From Formosimonas limnophila (lineage in GTDB: Bacteria > Pseudomonadota > Gammaproteobacteria > Burkholderiales > Burkholderiaceae), in assembly GCF_014652675.1 (NCBI RefSeq), contig NZ_BMZG01000006.1, positions 1 to 64,000 of the forward strand: a DNA stretch of 64,000 nucleotides, in the 5' to 3' direction. The notes under the pieces were generated by a model. It did not search any database, had not been told where the DNA came from, and saw nothing but the letters and a program-made list of their open reading frames with translations. Positions 55,672 through 64,000 of the stretch are shown here, piece after piece. A program made the translations under genes and the position numbers. Numbering within the stretch: position 1 is the stretch's first letter; each line of letters opens with the position of its first letter.

Positions 55672-58560
55672 ATGAGTTCATCGACAAGTATCGTCATCCG
55701 CACCAGCTTAAGTATCATGGCATTGGCCATTTCGCAGTTGAGTTTTGCACAAGTGGTTGAGGCACCTGTAGCAGCGCCTTTGGCCACTCAAACACAGTCC
55801 GTAGCTTACAATGAGGGTGACTTAAACAAAACGATTCCGATGGACGATCAGCTCACGCATGGACAGTTGAGTAACGGTGTGAAGTATTACATATTACCCA
55901 ATACGACGCCTGCCAAAAAGGCTGAGCTTCGTTTGGTGGTACAAGCCGGTTCTTTGAACGAAGAAGATCAGGAATCTGGCATGGCTCACTTCACAGAGCA
56001 CATGGTTTTTAACGGTACCAAAAATTTCCCCAAGCGTGAAATGATTGATACCCTTGAGGAGATGGGCGTTCGCTTTGGTGCTGATTTGAATGCGTACACA
56101 GGTTTTAACGAAACGGTTTATGTGCTGCCGATTCCCCTGGAGAACCCCAAAAATTTGAGTACAGCTATGCAGGTACTAGAAGACTGGGCTTTTAATGCCA
56201 CGATGGATACGGAGGAAATTAACAAAGAGCGTCCCGTGATTGTTGAGGAGTGGCGCGGTAGCAGTTTGAGTCCTCAAGCGCGTCAGCAAACCAAAATGGT
56301 GGAGACTCTTGCTAAAGGCTCGAAGTATTCAAAGCGTGATCCGATTGGCGATGTAGAAAATGTTAAAACCTTTGCGCCACAAGCCTTACGTGATTTTTAT
56401 CAACGCTGGTATCGTCCGAACTTAATGTCGGTGATTGTCGTCGGTGACGTTGACCCCAAAGCGACTAAAAAATTGGTGGAGCAGCATTTCGCTGATTACA
56501 AAAATCCGCCACAACCAGTCACAACTCCGGCCATCACCGTCCCTAATAATGTTGAGCCAATTGTCGGTGTGTATCAAAGCGACGAAGTGAGTCAAAATAT
56601 CATCATGATGGCTTACAAAGACATGAACAATGTCACGATTGATAAAACCGATGGTGATTATGTTAAAAATCTGCGTGAAATGCTGATCAGTCAAATGATT
56701 AATCAACGTTTTGCTGCGCTCTTGGACTCAGGTAAACAGCCATTCATTGGTGCTCAAAGTACCCGTGATGAGCTTGGTGGTTTCATACGCAGTAAAAAAG
56801 CTTATACGCTCATGGCGATTGCTGCTTCAGGTCAGCAGGCCGACGCTTTGCAAGCCTTGCACATTGAGAGTCGACGCATTATCGAGCATGGGTTCTCTGC
56901 AGACGAGCTTGAGCAGGCAAAAAGTGACATGTTTGCCAACATTGAGGACTATTATCTGAACCGTCGCAAAGTCGAGTCCGCTGAGAAAGCCGAGGAATAC
57001 ATTCGCGGAGTGACCGAAAACGAGCCCTTGCCGACGATTCCTTGGGAGTATGAAGCACAGAAGAAATATTTGCCCACCATCACCATTGCGCAAATCAACC
57101 AATTGGTCAAACAGCATTTTAGACCAGAGAATCGCATTGTGTTTGTCACCAGCAATGACAAAAACAATGCACTGACGGTTGAAAAAATCAAACAAATTAT
57201 CTCCACCACGCCTGCTGTTGAGCCTTTAAAAGCCACGGCTCGAGCGACCGCACTGCTCCCCAAACTGCCGGTGGCTGGTCGTGTGACGAAAAGTGAAGAG
57301 GATCCTCTAACGGGTGTGGTGACGTGGATTTTGTCCAATGGTGTCAAAGTGAGTTACAAACAAAACGATTACAACGACAATCAGATTCGCGTCAATGCGT
57401 TTTCTGATGGTGGTTACTCATTATTGACTGATCAAGAATGGCGTCAAAGCCAATGGGCGATACCTGGTTTAGAGGATGCGGGTTATAACGGCTTGACCAA
57501 AACCCAAGTCGCGCAGCTTTTGGCTGGTAAAACCATCAATATTGGCTATGACATTGATGAGACGTCTCATGGGCTGCAAGGTCAATTTGCCCCCAGAGAC
57601 AGTGAGTCTGCTTTTCAGCTGATGTATAGCCTCATCACTGGTCTGAATAAAAACTCCAATGTTTTCGCGACGTTCAAAGAGCGCAGCATCGCTGCGACCG
57701 CGAATGCTGATAAAAATCGTGAGAGTTATTTTGCCAATCAAGTTCAGTTGGATCTGAACCGAAAAAACCCTCGCTTCACAGGTATTTATCCAACAGCACA
57801 AGCGTGGGAGCAAACCAATTATGATGTGGCATACAACAGCTTTAAGAAAATATACAGTAACGCCAACGGCATGCATTTTTCATTTTTTGGCAAAATTGAC
57901 CCACAAGAATTGCGTCGCTACAGTGAACTGTACTTGGCAAGTCTACCCAGCCAGATGAGTGTCATGCCGCAGTACAAAGAGCGCCCCTATCCGCTGGACT
58001 TTACCCAACGAGCTATTACGGTGAAAAAAGGGAAAGACAATGTGAGCGAAGTGCGCATTATGTACGGTGGTCAAGCAGAGTTTGATCCGCGTGATAATCT
58101 CTCGCTGATTATGGCCGGTGATATTTTGACAGAGCGTTTAATTAAAGAGTTGCGAGAAGAGCTTGGTGGTGTTTATTCACCAGGCGCATCGGGTGGCCTC
58201 ATTGATCGCCCAAATCCTTCTTATCGATTCGACATTGCCTTTCCATGTGACCCTGCGCGTGTTGATGAACTCACAAAAACAACTTTATCGATTGTACAAA
58301 ATTTGATTGAGGAAGGCCCTACTCAAGCAGAGCTTGAAAAAGTTCGACAAGGTTTTCTGGCGAACTTCCGACAAAGCAAAAACACCAATGAATTCGGTGC
58401 TGAGCAATTTTCTAATGCGCTGAAAAATGGCCACGATCCAGCATCCGCTAGAACCTATGAAAAACGCTTGGCAGCAATCAGCGTGGACGACATTCAGTCA
58501 ACAGTGTCCAAGTTTTTGAGTGCTGACAAGCGTGTGACTGCCACATTGATGCCGGAGTGA
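55672..58560 (+). CDS. Secreted M16-family zinc metallopeptidase
   Basis: This 962-residue peptidase of the insulinase/pitrilysin family has a signal peptide (SLSIMALAISQLSFAQ), then the N-terminal active domain with the inverted zinc motif HFTEH (H106, E109, H110) and a downstream Glu (EEINKERPVIVEEW). Further M16 repeats follow (domain 3 contains RELREELGGVYSPGAS), giving the four-domain pitrilysin-like layout. It is probably periplasmic or membrane-linked. The start at 55672 has AAGAG upstream; the frame extends to 55489 without support. The gene stands alone on the plus strand. Confidence 0.93.
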   Translation: MSSSTSIVIRTSLSIMALAISQLSFAQVVEAPVAAPLATQTQSVAYNEGDLNKTIPMDDQLTHGQLSNGVKYYILPNTTPAKKAELRLVVQAGSLNEEDQESGMAHFTEHMVFNGTKNFPKREMIDTLEEMGVRFGADLNAYTGFNETVYVLPIPLENPKNLSTAMQVLEDWAFNATMDTEEINKERPVIVEEWRGSSLSPQARQQTKMVETLAKGSKYSKRDPIGDVENVKTFAPQALRDFYQRWYRPNLMSVIVVGDVDPKATKKLVEQHFADYKNPPQPVTTPAITVPNNVEPIVGVYQSDEVSQNIIMMAYKDMNNVTIDKTDGDYVKNLREMLISQMINQRFAALLDSGKQPFIGAQSTRDELGGFIRSKKAYTLMAIAASGQQADALQALHIESRRIIEHGFSADELEQAKSDMFANIEDYYLNRRKVESAEKAEEYIRGVTENEPLPTIPWEYEAQKKYLPTITIAQINQLVKQHFRPENRIVFVTSNDKNNALTVEKIKQIISTTPAVEPLKATARATALLPKLPVAGRVTKSEEDPLTGVVTWILSNGVKVSYKQNDYNDNQIRVNAFSDGGYSLLTDQEWRQSQWAIPGLEDAGYNGLTKTQVAQLLAGKTINIGYDIDETSHGLQGQFAPRDSESAFQLMYSLITGLNKNSNVFATFKERSIAATANADKNRESYFANQVQLDLNRKNPRFTGIYPTAQAWEQTNYDVAYNSFKKIYSNANGMHFSFFGKIDPQELRRYSELYLASLPSQMSVMPQYKERPYPLDFTQRAITVKKGKDNVSEVRIMYGGQAEFDPRDNLSLIMAGDILTERLIKELREELGGVYSPGASGGLIDRPNPSYRFDIAFPCDPARVDELTKTTLSIVQNLIEEGPTQAELEKVRQGFLANFRQSKNTNEFGAEQFSNALKNGHDPASARTYEKRLAAISVDDIQSTVSKFLSADKRVTATLMPE

Positions 58561-58652
58561 TTGTCATAGCAAGCTATAGGTTTATGTTCTAAATTGGTCA
58601 AGATAGTCAATAACCTTTTGCTATAACTTAAAAACGTATGGCATGGTTTCCT

Positions 58653-59567
58653 TTAAGGGAATAGTCGTCGCCAGCGTCTCTGTAAGTCGAGCCATTGTCG
58701 CTCGCGTGAGCGACTGATGCGCTTGCAGTCGATCAGACTCCAGTCTTCTGTGCCCGACAGTGTGTGTAATCCTTCGGTAAATAAAGATGAAACATCGGCT
58801 CCCCGCCAGGTTGGGCCGATGACTGTGCAAGCGACCTCTTGTAAGGACAGTTTTTGAAACTCCAAAAAGCGCAGACCTCCTCCGTAGGTTTGACTGCAAT
58901 CCTGAACAGGCAGTGATACAAACCCTCTATTATTGATGAAGGGCGAACCGCCTGGGCGGGCTGAAGTTTTATCAACTCGAATGGGATTGGCTGGGTGCAA
59001 CTGCCATGGTCCCCACAACGTTGGAGCCATTGCAATGTGCAGCTCTCTTTGGTCACGAGCCTGAGGCCCCACCAAAGTGAAAAACATCCACCAATGGTCA
59101 TTTTGCTGCAACAAAGAGGCTTCGGCAACAGGTAAACCAGAAAGCAAGGCCTTTTCCCTAACCCAGTCATTCGGGAAATTTCGCGCACGGTATAACGCCA
59201 CTTCGCCTGCTTGGTGGCTTTCTGGCAGCATCCATATCTCACCTTGATGCCGAAAAACCTGTGGATAAGATAGGTGGTAAGGTTTCACCAAAGCCTCTTG
59301 TGCAACGCCCCATCCAGCATCGGGCGACCAAGCCACATGCTCGATAATGCCATGCTTTGTACGGTAATCATAGCATTCGACAAAGACATGTACTTTCCCT
59401 TGATGGTTTAGACCAAAGGGATCGGCACGGTAGCGCCAGGGGCCTGGGTCAGGCATCCAATGAATTTGGGCATCTGCTCGAACTTCGTTTGGATGATCTA
59501 ACCAATTAGTTTGTGGGTGTAAACTCAGGCCAACTTGCCAAAAGTCACTGTAAGGGGCATGTAGCAT
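58653..59567 (-). CDS. GINT1-like glycan-processing protein (beta-propeller fold)
   Basis: This 304-residue protein resembles the N-terminal beta-propeller domain of glucosamine inositolphosphorylceramide transferase. Family pieces are RYRADPFGLNHQGKVHVFVE, YHLSYPQVFRHQGEIWMLPE and HPANPIRVD. Such domains occur in bacterial polysaccharide clusters, where the biochemical role is not settled. The start overlaps the end of the GT4 gene by 23 nt, so the two are co-transcribed. Confidence 0.75.
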   Translation of the reverse strand: MLHAPYSDFWQVGLSLHPQTNWLDHPNEVRADAQIHWMPDPGPWRYRADPFGLNHQGKVHVFVECYDYRTKHGIIEHVAWSPDAGWGVAQEALVKPYHLSYPQVFRHQGEIWMLPESHQAGEVALYRARNFPNDWVREKALLSGLPVAEASLLQQNDHWWMFFTLVGPQARDQRELHIAMAPTLWGPWQLHPANPIRVDKTSARPGGSPFINNRGFVSLPVQDCSQTYGGGLRFLEFQKLSLQEVACTVIGPTWRGADVSSLFTEGLHTLSGTEDWSLIDCKRISRSRERQWLDLQRRWRRLFP

Positions 59568-60624
59568 CAGATCTCCTTGACCTTGTGGATGCTTGGTTCA
59601 CTGCCAATGCATCTAAATATAAACCGTCCATGCGTTGTAATGCCAAAGTGGGCAAAAAATCTCGCAAGTCGTAGTTAATTTGTTGGGGTTTGGTTTGTAT
59701 ATGTCGTTGCAACCATGCCTTCAAAGCCTGAGCCAATGGTTCGACTTCACCAGGGGGGAGCAAGGGAATGGGGTGTGAACTCAGTAGTTGGGAAGGGCCT
59801 TCTGTGGCACTGGCGATAACTGGCAATCCCTGCTGCATTGCCTCTATAATCGCTAGGCCGAATGTTTCTTCCCGCGAAGCTGAAACGAACAAGTTTATAC
59901 TGGATAGAACAGATCGGACGTCCGCTTGATGTCCGAGCAGATGGATGCGCGTATCACCAGCACACAACTTCTCTAGTTTGGCTCGGTGCGGTCCCTCACC
60001 CGCAATCACCAGCACTGAATTGATCGGTGCAACCTGCTGATAGGCTTTGATTAAAACGTCCATGCCTTTACTGTAATTCAAGCGTCCCACACTACCAATG
60101 ACGATTGTGTCTGGTTTCAGGTTCAGTTTTTCTCGCCAAGAAGTACTCGATGGCATATTGAATGGGTCTGGTGAAGGTAGCCAGTTGGGAATTACAGCGC
60201 TCAGCCCATGAAAATTACTCAGCTGCATCTGCTGTAATGGATTAACACAGACCAACGCATCCAAATGACCATGTTGGTGAGCCTTGTATCCAACATGGAG
60301 CGTGCCTATCCTGACGGCTGTGTGTCGTATACCAGCTAAGGCTTTGCAGGCGTGACTCAGGTGCCCGTGAACCACGTCGATCTGGTAACGTTTAATTATT
60401 TGACGAATAGGCCATGTGTATAATAGGGGTAATGTCAGAGCGTGTGCTTGTACTTTGTCATTCAGGGCAAGCAGAGTGGGTGACCGAGCGCGTCCAGCAA
60501 CGTGAACTTCATGTCCCTGAGTGGATTGGAGGTTCGCTAGATCAGCGCAGTAACGCTCTGAACCAGCGAATTCGCTTGACAGTATCACATGAAGGATTTT
60601 TAATGGACTGTTCAGTCGTGTCAT
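59545..60624 (-). CDS. Glycosyltransferase family 4 protein
   Basis: This 359-residue GT-B fold retaining glycosyltransferase transfers sugars from nucleotide donors. The acceptor-side start is KILHVILSSEFAGSERYCADL and the donor-binding region includes IGSVGRLNYSKGMDVLIKAY and the EX7E-like SREETFGLAIIEAM. It is the first gene of the minus-strand pair and divergent from the Kdo hydroxylase. It probably adds a core sugar to LPS, but the linkage is unknown. Confidence 0.92.
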   Translation of the reverse strand: MTRLNSPLKILHVILSSEFAGSERYCADLANLQSTQGHEVHVAGRARSPTLLALNDKVQAHALTLPLLYTWPIRQIIKRYQIDVVHGHLSHACKALAGIRHTAVRIGTLHVGYKAHQHGHLDALVCVNPLQQMQLSNFHGLSAVIPNWLPSPDPFNMPSSTSWREKLNLKPDTIVIGSVGRLNYSKGMDVLIKAYQQVAPINSVLVIAGEGPHRAKLEKLCAGDTRIHLLGHQADVRSVLSSINLFVSASREETFGLAIIEAMQQGLPVIASATEGPSQLLSSHPIPLLPPGEVEPLAQALKAWLQRHIQTKPQQINYDLRDFLPTLALQRMDGLYLDALAVNQASTRSRRSDATCPLQ

Positions 60625-60822
60625 TTATTGCTCAGTGAGGTGTTGGCTTGCGTGCCATTTGAGAATACCCTAGAATGTTTGCTTACCATAGTTGATGATT
60701 TCATTAAGTCAATTTCATGGTAGTTTTCATTCCGTATTGTAACAACCAATTAGTGATATTGGGTTTAACTTTTATAATCGACTGAACTGAAATAGACGTT
60801 CTATAAAACTGAAGGAGACACA

Positions 60823-61707
60823 ATGGATTTCACTCGAGAGTTTGCGATTGAGTCTTGGTATAACCAAGATTCGGACCACGATGTCGAAAATGCTGTTTTT
60901 GAGTTGGAGCAAGGTAATGTGCTTGTTCTACCTCATTTGAGTTTTGAGTTGAGTGAGAGAGAAAAGAGATTTTTGTCGCCCTCTTGGTCTGATGGTAAAG
61001 CAAAAAATATATCTTTACAGCCAAAACCTCAGGGGCTATTGCTTAAAGGTGCGCAAGGCACCACTTCAGATTTGGAGCAGTTGAAAAATTTACTGCAACG
61101 TTATTCCGACAGTGCTCAGTCTTTGGTTCTGAAGTTGTTTCCTGCTTATCAAAATTATCTGAAAGTCGCCAATACGAGTTTCAGGCCGTTCCTAGTAGAA
61201 ACACGATCAAGTTCATATCGCAAAGATGACTCGCGACTACATGTGGATTCGTTTCCATCCAATCCAACCATGGGTACTCGTTTGTTGCGCGTGTTTACCA
61301 ATGTTAACCCAGTTGGTGTTCCGAGGGTTTGGCGAGTGGGTGAGCCATTTCCTGATATGGCGGCAAGATTTTTGCAAAATACCAAAGCTATGTGGCCTTT
61401 ACAAAGTAGATTGATGCATGCACTTAAAATCACCAAGCGCCCACGAACAGAATATGATCATCGCATGTTGCAATTACACGACTTGGCTAAAGAGGATGTG
61501 AGTTATCAAAAGAACTCATTGCAGCAGGAGGTTCTGTTCTCACCTGGTACAACTTGGGTGGTTTATTCTGATCAGGTGATGCACGCAGCCATGAGTGGTC
61601 AGTACATGTTTGAGCAGACATTTCATGTTCCTTCTGAGGCTTTGGTTTATCCTGAGCTATCGCCTCTGGCTGTTTTACAAAAGAGCTTGGGAAAGCGTTT
61701 GATTTGA
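60823..61707 (+). CDS. kdoO: Kdo 3-hydroxylase (Fe(II)/2-oxoglutarate dioxygenase)
   Basis: KdoO hydroxylates the outer Kdo of LPS to Ko in Burkholderia and Yersinia. The 294-residue protein has the metal-binding H-x-D at H140/D142 (SRLHVDSFPSNPT) and the distal His H254 (QVMHAAMSGQ). AAGGAG lies 6 nt before the ATG. It is next to O-antigen ligase and glycosyltransferase genes, which supports an LPS core role. Confidence 0.88.
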   Translation: MDFTREFAIESWYNQDSDHDVENAVFELEQGNVLVLPHLSFELSEREKRFLSPSWSDGKAKNISLQPKPQGLLLKGAQGTTSDLEQLKNLLQRYSDSAQSLVLKLFPAYQNYLKVANTSFRPFLVETRSSSYRKDDSRLHVDSFPSNPTMGTRLLRVFTNVNPVGVPRVWRVGEPFPDMAARFLQNTKAMWPLQSRLMHALKITKRPRTEYDHRMLQLHDLAKEDVSYQKNSLQQEVLFSPGTTWVVYSDQVMHAAMSGQYMFEQTFHVPSEALVYPELSPLAVLQKSLGKRLI

Positions 61708-61783
61708 ACTTGCATCTATAAGAAGTTTTTTAATCTGGATGGCTGTTGGGTAACTTTTAACAATTGGTTTGATAGAAAAGATT

Positions 61784-61809
61784 CAACCCCTCATCGGGGT
61801 TGTTTTTTG
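61784..61809. terminator. Terminator between kdoO and waaL
   Basis: The stem CAACCCC / GGGGTTG with a 5-nt loop is followed by six T on the plus strand. The minus strand has no T-run, so it mainly ends kdoO. Confidence 0.85.
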
Positions 61810-61824
61810 GTTAAATCACAGTTT

Positions 61825-63072
61825 TTAATTATTTGTTCTGCTGGTGGCCCAAAGCAGGGCTGAAAACACCACAAAAGTTGCCACAGGCTGATTATAAATG
61901 AGGGAGGCGCTGACTGTGCCTGCCATCATGAAGCAAGCCACTAGCGCGAAAGACAGCATAGAAATTAAATTTTCATTTGCATGTTTTTCAATCACCATCT
62001 TCTTGATGAAATAGGCAATTGCTGTGGCAAAAATCACTGCCCAAATCACCCCTCCTTCAACTAGTGCCTGCAGATACTCGGAATGAAAATGTCGGTGATG
62101 AAAAAGTACACCGCCTAAACCCCCGCCGCCGTATTCAGGCAATAAATACGGCCGTGCACCAGCACCGATGCCTAAAATTGGGTTGTCTAGGAAAGCGGAA
62201 ATGCCCAAGCGATACATTTCAAGTCGAGCGCCAACGGATGTCGCCATGCTTTGATTGAAGACTTCTTTGTTTGGTTGCTGCAAATAGCTTATTGCTTCTT
62301 GATATGCCAGCAAAAATCGCTCTTGTCTAAGATAGAAAAAAGTAACAAGCATACAAACCCCTGCGCCAAAAAGGATGAGGGTACGTGTTGGTGTCAGGTG
62401 TCGTCTGAGGCGCCAAAGTATGATAACGAGGGCTACTATAAAAAATGCAATCCACTCGGTGCGTCGCCCTGTGGTGTAGAGCGTAAACCACGCACATCCT
62501 GAAGAAATGGCGAACAACCATTTTTCATGTTGTCTTAGCCCCTCGCTTTTGTCGGTTGCTGCAACAAGAAGCCATGTCCCTGAAACAAGCAGCAACTCTG
62601 CTAAAATCCCAGCGTTTAAATCAAAGCCTGGGCGTAGATGATAAAACGGCAATTGAAACAAAATTGCCACTACGTTCCAAATAGTGATGATAATCATGCC
62701 ATAAGATAATGCTTTCAAAACTTTAATTAGGTTTGGTTTGGCGTAACATATAGCCAAAAAAACTAAGGGCCATGTGATTAAGTAAATATGCCAGATTGCA
62801 TTTTTCAAAGCCAATTCAGGATTGTTTGACCATAACATAGACAGTAGTTTAAAAACAAATACGCTGGCAATTGACAGAGAGAGCCATGTGTCTTGTTTTG
62901 ACCAACCGCCAATTTTTATCAACACTTGATGTCGAACTCCAGTCTGCAGTGAGATGAACATACCGAGTAAGGCTAATAAAATACAACCTAAGTCAGGTAC
63001 GCCCCTAAAGAGTAAGAATGCAAAAAAATAAGCATAAATTAAATGGCTGATGTGAACTGAGTGCTTGGGCAT
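61825..63072 (-). CDS. O-antigen ligase (WaaL-like)
   Basis: This 415-residue polytopic inner-membrane enzyme joins O-antigen to the lipid A-core. It has about ten to twelve helices and a large periplasmic loop (about residues 240-320) with the conserved RLEMYRLGISAFLDNPILG and HRHFHSEYLQALVEGG (Wzy_C His). The TGRRTEW segment is also characteristic. The upstream neighbour is a phosphoethanolamine transferase gene. Confidence 0.85.
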   Translation of the reverse strand: MPKHSVHISHLIYAYFFAFLLFRGVPDLGCILLALLGMFISLQTGVRHQVLIKIGGWSKQDTWLSLSIASVFVFKLLSMLWSNNPELALKNAIWHIYLITWPLVFLAICYAKPNLIKVLKALSYGMIIITIWNVVAILFQLPFYHLRPGFDLNAGILAELLLVSGTWLLVAATDKSEGLRQHEKWLFAISSGCAWFTLYTTGRRTEWIAFFIVALVIILWRLRRHLTPTRTLILFGAGVCMLVTFFYLRQERFLLAYQEAISYLQQPNKEVFNQSMATSVGARLEMYRLGISAFLDNPILGIGAGARPYLLPEYGGGGLGGVLFHHRHFHSEYLQALVEGGVIWAVIFATAIAYFIKKMVIEKHANENLISMLSFALVACFMMAGTVSASLIYNQPVATFVVFSALLWATSRTNN

Positions 63073-63092
63073 ATTCGTAACCTATTGCAATA

Positions 63093-64000
63093 CTATTTGA
63101 GGTAAATAACGGATTTTTGTGTGTTGAGATTGGACTTATAAAATGAACTGTTGATATTTAATACGTCGTGCATCAGATAGTCCAAGTCGTCTAAAGAAAA
63201 AGGTTCCTGATGAAAAATATTCTTTTCTGTAACCACTGTGTTTTTCCAGATAAACAAAGGGATGTCGTAACCGTTGCTTGTGGCCTCACTATGACCTGCA
63301 AAATTCTGTGAGTGACCAACTTCTTGGCCGTGATCTGAGAAGTATACGACGCTCAGATCCCTGTTTTCACGTTTTTTGACCAGATCTTTGAGTACATCTG
63401 AAAGTAAAATCGACCCGCAATAAACTGCATTGTCGTAATCATTTCTGGTTTTTCTAATGGCACTTGACCTGCCTTGAGATTTCATGAGTTGCATGACTTG
63501 ATCATCATCGATGCCTTCGTAAGGTTTGATGTTGTCTGGGCAGCGGAGCTGGTAGTGGAAGTGTTGTCCAAGTAAATGCAAAACAATCAATTCTTTTTTC
63601 GCCGCAGGCAATGACAAATGCTTATCGAGTTCAGGCAATAAATCAAGGTCTGTGGTTGAGCTATCTCGCCAGTTGCCACTATTGATAAAAACAGATTTAT
63701 CGGCACTTTTCCCCAGTGTGGCAATCCAGCCATCATTGCTTGGTTGATTGGATAACCACGTGATCTGATATCCCGCCGCATTGGCAAGCATGAATATATC
63801 GGGCGTGTTTTTCCATTTGTCGGGGGTTTCTTTGCTCGCTGGCGTGAGTGCGCGTTGTAGCGATGGCAAGGTAAAAGCGGCAGTAGAAGCTGCATTTCTA
63901 AACCAAACAGTGTGGCCTGATAATTCACTCAGTGTGTTTTCTAAAGGTAGCGTGGTTGGTCGAGGGTAGCCATAGTTACCCCAGTTGTGCTTGTTTGCGC
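63093..64000 (-). CDS. Sulfatase-fold phosphoethanolamine transferase (partial)
   Basis: The gene runs off the window edge; about 301 C-terminal residues are seen. The frame stays open to 64000, with HNWGNYGYPRPTT, then a TAAFTLPSLQRALTP stretch that would hold the catalytic Thr, then the metal-binding FSDHGQEVGH and AGHSEATS. These features fit the alkaline-phosphatase/sulfatase-fold phosphoethanolamine transferases (EptA/CptA/OpgE type). The N-terminal membrane domain lies outside the window. The neighbours (waaL, kdoO, GT4) suggest decoration of LPS. Confidence 0.85.
   Translation of the reverse strand, partial: ANKHNWGNYGYPRPTTLPLENTLSELSGHTVWFRNAASTAAFTLPSLQRALTPASKETPDKWKNTPDIFMLANAAGYQITWLSNQPSNDGWIATLGKSADKSVFINSGNWRDSSTTDLDLLPELDKHLSLPAAKKELIVLHLLGQHFHYQLRCPDNIKPYEGIDDDQVMQLMKSQGRSSAIRKTRNDYDNAVYCGSILLSDVLKDLVKKRENRDLSVVYFSDHGQEVGHSQNFAGHSEATSNGYDIPLFIWKNTVVTEKNIFHQEPFSLDDLDYLMHDVLNINSSFYKSNLNTQKSVIYLK

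Noticed and set aside
59260-59268. Perfect DnaA box inside the GINT1-like gene
   Set aside because: A single 9-mer is expected by chance in a window this size; there is no cluster.

Overview
This window is chromosomal DNA spanning the replication-origin region of a bacterium that is most likely a betaproteobacterium of the order Burkholderiales. The sequence is AT-richer than typical Burkholderia. The assignment rests on gene content and order: ptsN-hprK-rapZ, ubiE-ubiJ-ubiB, a one-piece tmRNA, rpmH-rnpA-yidD-yidC divergent from dnaA-dnaN-gyrB, mnmG-rsmG-parA-parB with consensus parS sites, and serC-pheA-tyrA-aroA. I cannot name the genus. No rRNA, tRNA, CRISPR array, insertion sequence or prophage was seen.

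Layout. 1-4.0 kb (minus strand): ychF and the nitrogen-PTS/HPr-kinase set ptsN, hprK, rapZ. 4-7.4 kb: a LysR regulator divergent from a DMT exporter, a tautomerase and a second DMT exporter. 7.6-15.3 kb: ubiquinone genes (ubiE, ubiJ, ubiB; separately ubiX behind a third DMT exporter), purU, a decayed TPR gene, an O-methyltransferase and a MoeB/ThiF protein. 15.4-18.2 kb: grxD, a sulfide:quinone oxidoreductase with a rhodanese-like DUF442 partner, and thiol peroxidase tpx. 18.2-20.8 kb: an SDR protein, a frameshifted TPR-glycosyltransferase pseudogene, ssrA (tmRNA) and an FkbM-methyltransferase remnant just downstream of it.

20.9-27.8 kb carries the most unusual set: a C45-type self-processing acyltransferase/hydrolase, an ATP-grasp ligase, a 950-residue PLP basic-amino-acid decarboxylase and a nitrilase-fold amidohydrolase. 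All lie on the minus strand. The spacer below the ATP-grasp gene and the spacer above the decarboxylase hold perfect inverted repeats. This looks like an uncharacterised amine/amide pathway. 28-37 kb is the origin block (gyrB, dnaN, dnaA, two clusters of DnaA boxes, rpmH, rnpA, yidD, yidC). 37-39 kb is a small accessory insert (exonuclease, STY0301-like protein, membrane protein) before parB, parA, rsmG and mnmG. Two parS sites sit upstream of mnmG and a third lies inside the asparaginase gene.

43.7-49.4 kb: an MFS carrier, a TSUP permease, asparaginase, a DUF418 protein and a hexose-6-phosphate epimerase. 49.4-55.4 kb: an aromatic/serine operon in which pheA, a DUF3592 protein, tyrA and a DUF4424 protein are joined by 4-nt overlaps, followed by aroA. 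55.7-58.6 kb: a secreted M16 protease. 58.6-64 kb: an LPS core/O-antigen decoration cluster (GINT1-like protein, GT4 glycosyltransferase, Kdo hydroxylase, O-antigen ligase, and a sulfatase-fold phosphoethanolamine transferase cut by the window edge). Three decayed genes (about 11.7-12.2, 19.1-20.0 and 20.5-20.7 kb) show ongoing gene loss.
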